64,000 nucleotides of DNA from CAVTQZ01 sp963737015 (GTDB lineage: Bacteria; Actinomycetota; Acidimicrobiia; Acidimicrobiales; UBA8190). Of this stretch, positions 60,855-64,000 are shown piece after piece (positions within the stretch are counted from its first letter, which is position 1; every line of letters begins with the position of its first letter). A model generated the notes under the pieces. That model saw only the letters and a list, made by a program, of their open reading frames with translations, made no database searches and was not told where the DNA came from. The position numbers and the translations under genes are program-made. Location of the stretch: positions 1,860,001 to 1,924,000 of the forward strand of contig CAVTQZ010000001.1 in the NCBI GenBank assembly GCA_963737015.1, read 5' to 3'.

Positions 60855-61229
60855 TCAGCTCGACCCCGGCTCCTGTGGGACGCCGCGCTCCTTCAAACGC
60901 TGTGCGAGCCAAGCGATGCTGTTCGGCTCGTTCATGGCCGACTCCCACCCGTTCAGGATCTCTTCCATCCGCTCACGCTCTGGGATCCAGCCGACGACCG
61001 ACACCGTGACCGATTCTGTCGGGACCGGCGAGCTGTAGACATCCCCGAAAGGGTCTTCCGACATCCGGCCGCCGGGTTCTCGCATCACGTACAGCTCGCC
61101 TGTATCGGCGATCCACGAGACCTCGTAGCGAGCCCCCTCGACGTCTCGCCACTCGGTGCCGATCTCGATCTCCTCGGATCGCCGGCGCCGTTCGTCGGCG
61201 TCGTAGAACTCCTCGATGTTGAGCGGCAT
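60855..61229 (-). CDS. Uncharacterised acidic protein
   Basis: 124 residues from ATG 61229. The sequence is strongly charged, with NIEEFYDADERRRRSEEIEI, then EWRDVEGARYEVSWIADTGE and VPTESVTVSVVGWIPERERM. Tryptophan-rich strands suggest a small soluble alpha-beta domain of about 100 residues; no family is recognised. It is upstream of the lipid-binding-like gene (14 nt apart on the minus strand), so the two are likely one transcript. Divergent from the HtrA-like protease. Confidence 0.6.
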   Translation of the reverse strand: MPLNIEEFYDADERRRRSEEIEIGTEWRDVEGARYEVSWIADTGELYVMREPGGRMSEDPFGDVYSSPVPTESVTVSVVGWIPERERMEEILNGWESAMNEPNSIAWLAQRLKERGVPQEPGSS

Positions 61230-61402
61230 CAGAACTTATTACCAGCTCCTGGACGTCTTGAGCAGATGCGTCTCTGCGACCCCGGCCGGTCGTCGCAGAC
61301 GGATCTCATAGCGAACCCACAGTCGGCCCGAAGAACCTTCCAAGCCCGTCCCGGTCTACTTACTTCGTGATCCCCACCCCGCCTACCTCCAAGGAGAGGG
61401 AT

Positions 61403-62743
61403 GTGAGTCAAATCGACGCTCTCGAAGCCGAAGCCGCCGCCCAAAGCCACGACGAACCCGCGCCCGACGGGCCTCATCCAGCCGGCCCATGGTCAGCTCC
61501 TTCGGGGGTCGGAGGTGGAGGGTGGGGCAACTGGGGTCCCCCGCCTACCTGGGCCCCTCCGCCCTCGGGTCCAAAAAGGTCGAAGCGGACAAGGACCTTG
61601 TTGGCAGGGCTCGGCGCCACCGCGCTGGTGGCCGCCAGCGCGAGCGTGGGACTGGTCGTCGGGCGCCACCAGAATCCTTCGACGGCCGCGTCGATATCGC
61701 CGACGTCGCCAAATTCGAGCGGGTCCACGGGATCCGCCGGATCCTCGGGAACGAGCGGCGCGGGTTCGGGATCCGCCTCGGCCAACTCCCCGAACGCATC
61801 GGACATCGCGGCCAAGGTGGACCCCGGGCTCGTCGACGTCTACACGCAGCTCGCATATCAAGGTGAAGCGGCAGCCGGGACCGGAATGGTGCTCACCTCA
61901 ACGGGCGAAGTGCTCACCAACAACCATGTGGTGGAGGGCGCGACGAGTATCTCCGTCACAGACATCGGGAACGGCCGGACCTACAAGGCAACCGTCGTCG
62001 GAACCGACGCTGCTGACGACGTTGCAGTTCTGAAACTGACCGGTGCCTCCGGACTCACCACGGTGACAATCGGCGACTCCTCCGCGGTGTCGGTCGGTGA
62101 TGCAGTGGTGTCGATCGGCAACGCGGGCGGTGTAGGCGGCACGCCGAGCGTCTCGATTGGCAACGTCACCGCGCTCAACCAGTCGATTACGGCAAGCGAC
62201 GGCGGCTCTGCCTCCTCCGAACAATTGACAGGGCTCATTGAGACCAGCGCCACCTTGCAGGCGGGCGACTCCGGTGGGCCACTGGTGGATTCCTCCGGGC
62301 GCGTCGTCGGGATGGACACCGCCGCCTCGAGCACCTCCGGCGGTTTCCAGATCCAGTCCGGGTCCGACCAGAACTACGCGATCCCTGTCAACAGCGCATT
62401 GGCGATCGCGAAACAGATCGAGCAAGGGCGCGCGTCGTCAACAGTCCACATAGGTGAAGCGGCATTCCTCGGGGTCGAGGTCGAGTCGGCGGACAACGCC
62501 GGCGCCTCAGATTCCGGAGCGGTGATCGCGAACGTGGTGCAGGGTTCGCCTGCCGAACAGGCGGGGCTTGCTCAGGGGGACGTCATCGATTCGCTCGGGG
62601 GAACGGCCATCGACTCCCCGCAGACACTCTCAAGCGTGATGAGCTCTCATCACCCGGGCGACAAGGTGCAGATCGGATGGACCGACACCTCCGGTCAGCA
62701 GCACTACGCCACGTTGACCCTGGGCACGGGACCGGCCGCCTGA
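61403..62743 (+). CDS. HtrA/DegP-like serine protease with PDZ domain
   Basis: 446 residues from GTG 61403, with AAGGAGAGGG upstream (an upstream in-frame GTG at 61367 lacks this). A Pro/Gly-rich cytoplasmic tail is followed by one membrane helix (about 65-87, TLLAGLGATALVAASASVGL), a Ser/Gly linker, and a trypsin-like domain with the triad H175 (TNNHVVEGA), D206 (TDAADDVAVL) and S290 (QAGDSGGPLVD). The C-terminal PDZ domain carries GVEVESADN, GSPAEQAGLAQGDVIDSLGG and QTLSSVMSSHHPGD. The protease should face outside the membrane and act in protein quality control or signalling, like actinobacterial PepD/HtrA proteins. Confidence 0.93.
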   Translation: MSQIDALEAEAAAQSHDEPAPDGPHPAGPWSAPSGVGGGGWGNWGPPPTWAPPPSGPKRSKRTRTLLAGLGATALVAASASVGLVVGRHQNPSTAASISPTSPNSSGSTGSAGSSGTSGAGSGSASANSPNASDIAAKVDPGLVDVYTQLAYQGEAAAGTGMVLTSTGEVLTNNHVVEGATSISVTDIGNGRTYKATVVGTDAADDVAVLKLTGASGLTTVTIGDSSAVSVGDAVVSIGNAGGVGGTPSVSIGNVTALNQSITASDGGSASSEQLTGLIETSATLQAGDSGGPLVDSSGRVVGMDTAASSTSGGFQIQSGSDQNYAIPVNSALAIAKQIEQGRASSTVHIGEAAFLGVEVESADNAGASDSGAVIANVVQGSPAEQAGLAQGDVIDSLGGTAIDSPQTLSSVMSSHHPGDKVQIGWTDTSGQQHYATLTLGTGPAA

Positions 62744-62817
62744 TCGATGGGAGTGGGGCAGGGTCCGGCAGTCGACGGGCCTTTGGCAGCTCACGGCGAC
62801 GTTATGTGACGTTGAGT

Positions 62818-63990
62818 ATGGTCCGCCTGATGGCTGTCGCGACCCGGATCAACAATGTGTCCGACGCCCGGCGCCTTGCGCGGCGCGCGTTGCCTCGCGC
62901 CGTCTTCGACTACATCGACGGCGGCGCCGAGGGCGAAGTGACCATGGAGGAGAACGAGCGGGCATTTCGCGAGGTCACGTTCCGGCCCCGTATGGGGACG
63001 GCGGTGAAGGTGGAACCTCCGGCCCTCACCACGACCGTCCTCGGGACGCCGGTCTCGATGCCCCTGCTCCTCGCGCCCTGCGGGCTCGTCAAGCTCATGC
63101 ACCCGGACGGCGCGCTCGGGGCTGCGCGCTCGGCAAGGCGGGCGGGGACGATATCGGTGCTCAGCACCGTCTCGGGTACTCCACCTGAGGGGCTTGCAGG
63201 TGAGCCTGGGTCGAGATGGTTCCAGCTTTATGCCGCAGATCGCGAGATCGCGGGGAGTCTCATGCGTCGTGCAGCGGACAGCGGTTTCGAGGGACTCGTC
63301 GTCACCATCGACACGCCGGCTCTCGGGAAGCGGGAAAGAGATGCGAGACACGGGATATCGGGATCGTTCGAATTGAACCTGCGCTCGGCGACGCGGCTGG
63401 CGCCGCAAATACTCGTTCGCCCGGGTTGGTCCCTTCGGATGCTGCGCAGCAGCATGAAGACGCTGAAGAGGACTCCCCTACCCGGGGGCGCACCGGAGGG
63501 GGCTGTGTCCTCCGCCGGCGCAGTGGCCATGCTGGCTTCCCCGTTCACATGGGACGACGTCGCCTGGATCCGCGAGCGCTGGAACGGGCCGCTCGTCGTG
63601 AAGGGCGTGCTCTCGGGAGAGGACGCTTCGCGCTCCGCCGACGCCGGCGCCGATGCGGTGGTCGTCTCCAACCACGGAGGTCGTCAGCTCGAGGGCGCCC
63701 CGGCCACGATGAGGGTCCTGCCCGAGATCGCCGAGGCCGTGCGCGGGCGCGTCGAGGTCCTCCTCGACGGGGGCGTACGGCGCGGGGGCGACGTGGTGAA
63801 AGCGATCTGCAGCGGAGCACGAGCAGTGCTCATCGGCCGGCCGTACCTGTACACGTTGGCGGCAGGCGGAGAAGCCGGCGTCGACCGGATCCTCGAGATC
63901 TTCAGGGGGGACATGGCCCGGACGCTCTCTCTGATGGGGTGCCATGCTGTTTCGGAGCTCGATCCGAGCTGGCTCCAGCAATCCAAATAG
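62818..63990 (+). CDS. FMN-dependent alpha-hydroxy-acid dehydrogenase (lactate oxidase/MftD-like)
   Basis: 390 residues from ATG 62818 (62830 also possible). The FMN TIM-barrel family markers are RALPRAVFDYIDGGAEGEVT, PLLLAPCGLVKLMHPDGAL, WFQLYAADREIAGSLMRRAA, VVTIDTPALGKRERDARHGI, LVVKGVLSGEDASRSADAGA, VVVSNHGGRQLEGAPAT with catalytic His, and VLLDGGVRRGGDVVKAICSG, giving a complete enzyme whose stop is 10 nt before the window end. The group contains L-lactate dehydrogenase, glycolate oxidase and MftD of mycofactocin systems; the sequence is similar to MftD-like members, but no mft genes are visible, so the substrate remains open. Confidence 0.93.
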   Translation: MVRLMAVATRINNVSDARRLARRALPRAVFDYIDGGAEGEVTMEENERAFREVTFRPRMGTAVKVEPPALTTTVLGTPVSMPLLLAPCGLVKLMHPDGALGAARSARRAGTISVLSTVSGTPPEGLAGEPGSRWFQLYAADREIAGSLMRRAADSGFEGLVVTIDTPALGKRERDARHGISGSFELNLRSATRLAPQILVRPGWSLRMLRSSMKTLKRTPLPGGAPEGAVSSAGAVAMLASPFTWDDVAWIRERWNGPLVVKGVLSGEDASRSADAGADAVVVSNHGGRQLEGAPATMRVLPEIAEAVRGRVEVLLDGGVRRGGDVVKAICSGARAVLIGRPYLYTLAAGGEAGVDRILEIFRGDMARTLSLMGCHAVSELDPSWLQQSK

Positions 63991-64000
63991 GACCACGTAG

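Noticed and set aside
62677..62817. N-terminal extension of the FMN dehydrogenase to 62677
   Set aside because: The added residues overlap the HtrA-like gene and are not conserved; ATG 62818 starts at the family N-terminus.

Overview
The window is high-GC DNA with dense coding, frequent GTG/TTG starts and many 4-bp (ATGA/GTGA) gene overlaps. The gene families (WXG100, SCO6745 family, mycothiol-dependent maleylpyruvate isomerase-like fold, LLM-class flavin/F420 oxidoreductase, PadR/TetR/MarR regulators, MMPL exporter, three-cysteine SufR-like regulator) point to an actinobacterium. I would guess an Acidimicrobiia-like lineage, but no phylogenetic marker here proves it.

Region 1 (1-23.9 kb) looks like chromosomal backbone. 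It starts with a catabolic-looking set: amidohydrolase (cut by the window edge), HD oxygenase/hydrolase, enolase-superfamily enzyme, aldo/keto reductase and a divergent IclR regulator. ribF, an LLM oxidoreductase with a SnoaL-like partner, a frameshifted 2-hydroxyacid dehydrogenase, a fatty acid hydroxylase, a DMT transporter and a MarR-MMPL divergent pair with a perfect operator-like dyad follow. Next come a clpP gene facing an XRE regulator and a ClpP-like protein lacking all three catalytic residues, an SDR/QueA-like/SufR-like operon, a WXG100 protein, and a minus-strand run of NUDIX, zinc-ribbon, histidine phosphatase and ABC1 kinase genes. A site-2 protease with CBS domains and tRNA-Val(TAC) close the region.

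Region 2 (about 24-47 kb) begins directly after the tRNA and is visibly less GC-rich and more loosely packed, with broken genes. It holds a surface-polysaccharide set (heparinase II/III-like protein, polysaccharide deacetylase, UDP-GlcNAc 2-epimerase, four glycosyltransferases of which one is a wreck). After that come assorted accessory genes (two DHFR-fold reductases, ParB-like protein, Ser-rich secreted peptide, PhyH dioxygenase, DUF1801, SMP-30, fatty acid desaturase) and a PadR/ABC exporter operon bracketed by two SCO6745-family paralogues. It is probably a genomic island, but no integrase or second att copy was seen.

Region 3 (about 47-64 kb) is backbone-like again: a TetR/maleylpyruvate-isomerase-fold pair with a perfect palindrome, two secreted low-complexity proteins (one with an exact 147-bp tandem repeat), a LIP-family lipase, VOC protein, orphan receiver protein, GNAT plus a zinc-less DksA-like protein, and an ECF sigma factor overlapping a triple-VOC protein. 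It ends with an inositol-monophosphatase-like gene with a small CxxC protein, an aldehyde dehydrogenase under a TetR-type palindrome, an HtrA-like protease and an FMN-dependent alpha-hydroxyacid dehydrogenase.

At least seven genes are split by a single-base frameshift, six of them consistent with one extra base. This recurring pattern may reflect sequence error rather than biology and should be settled before any of them is called a pseudogene.
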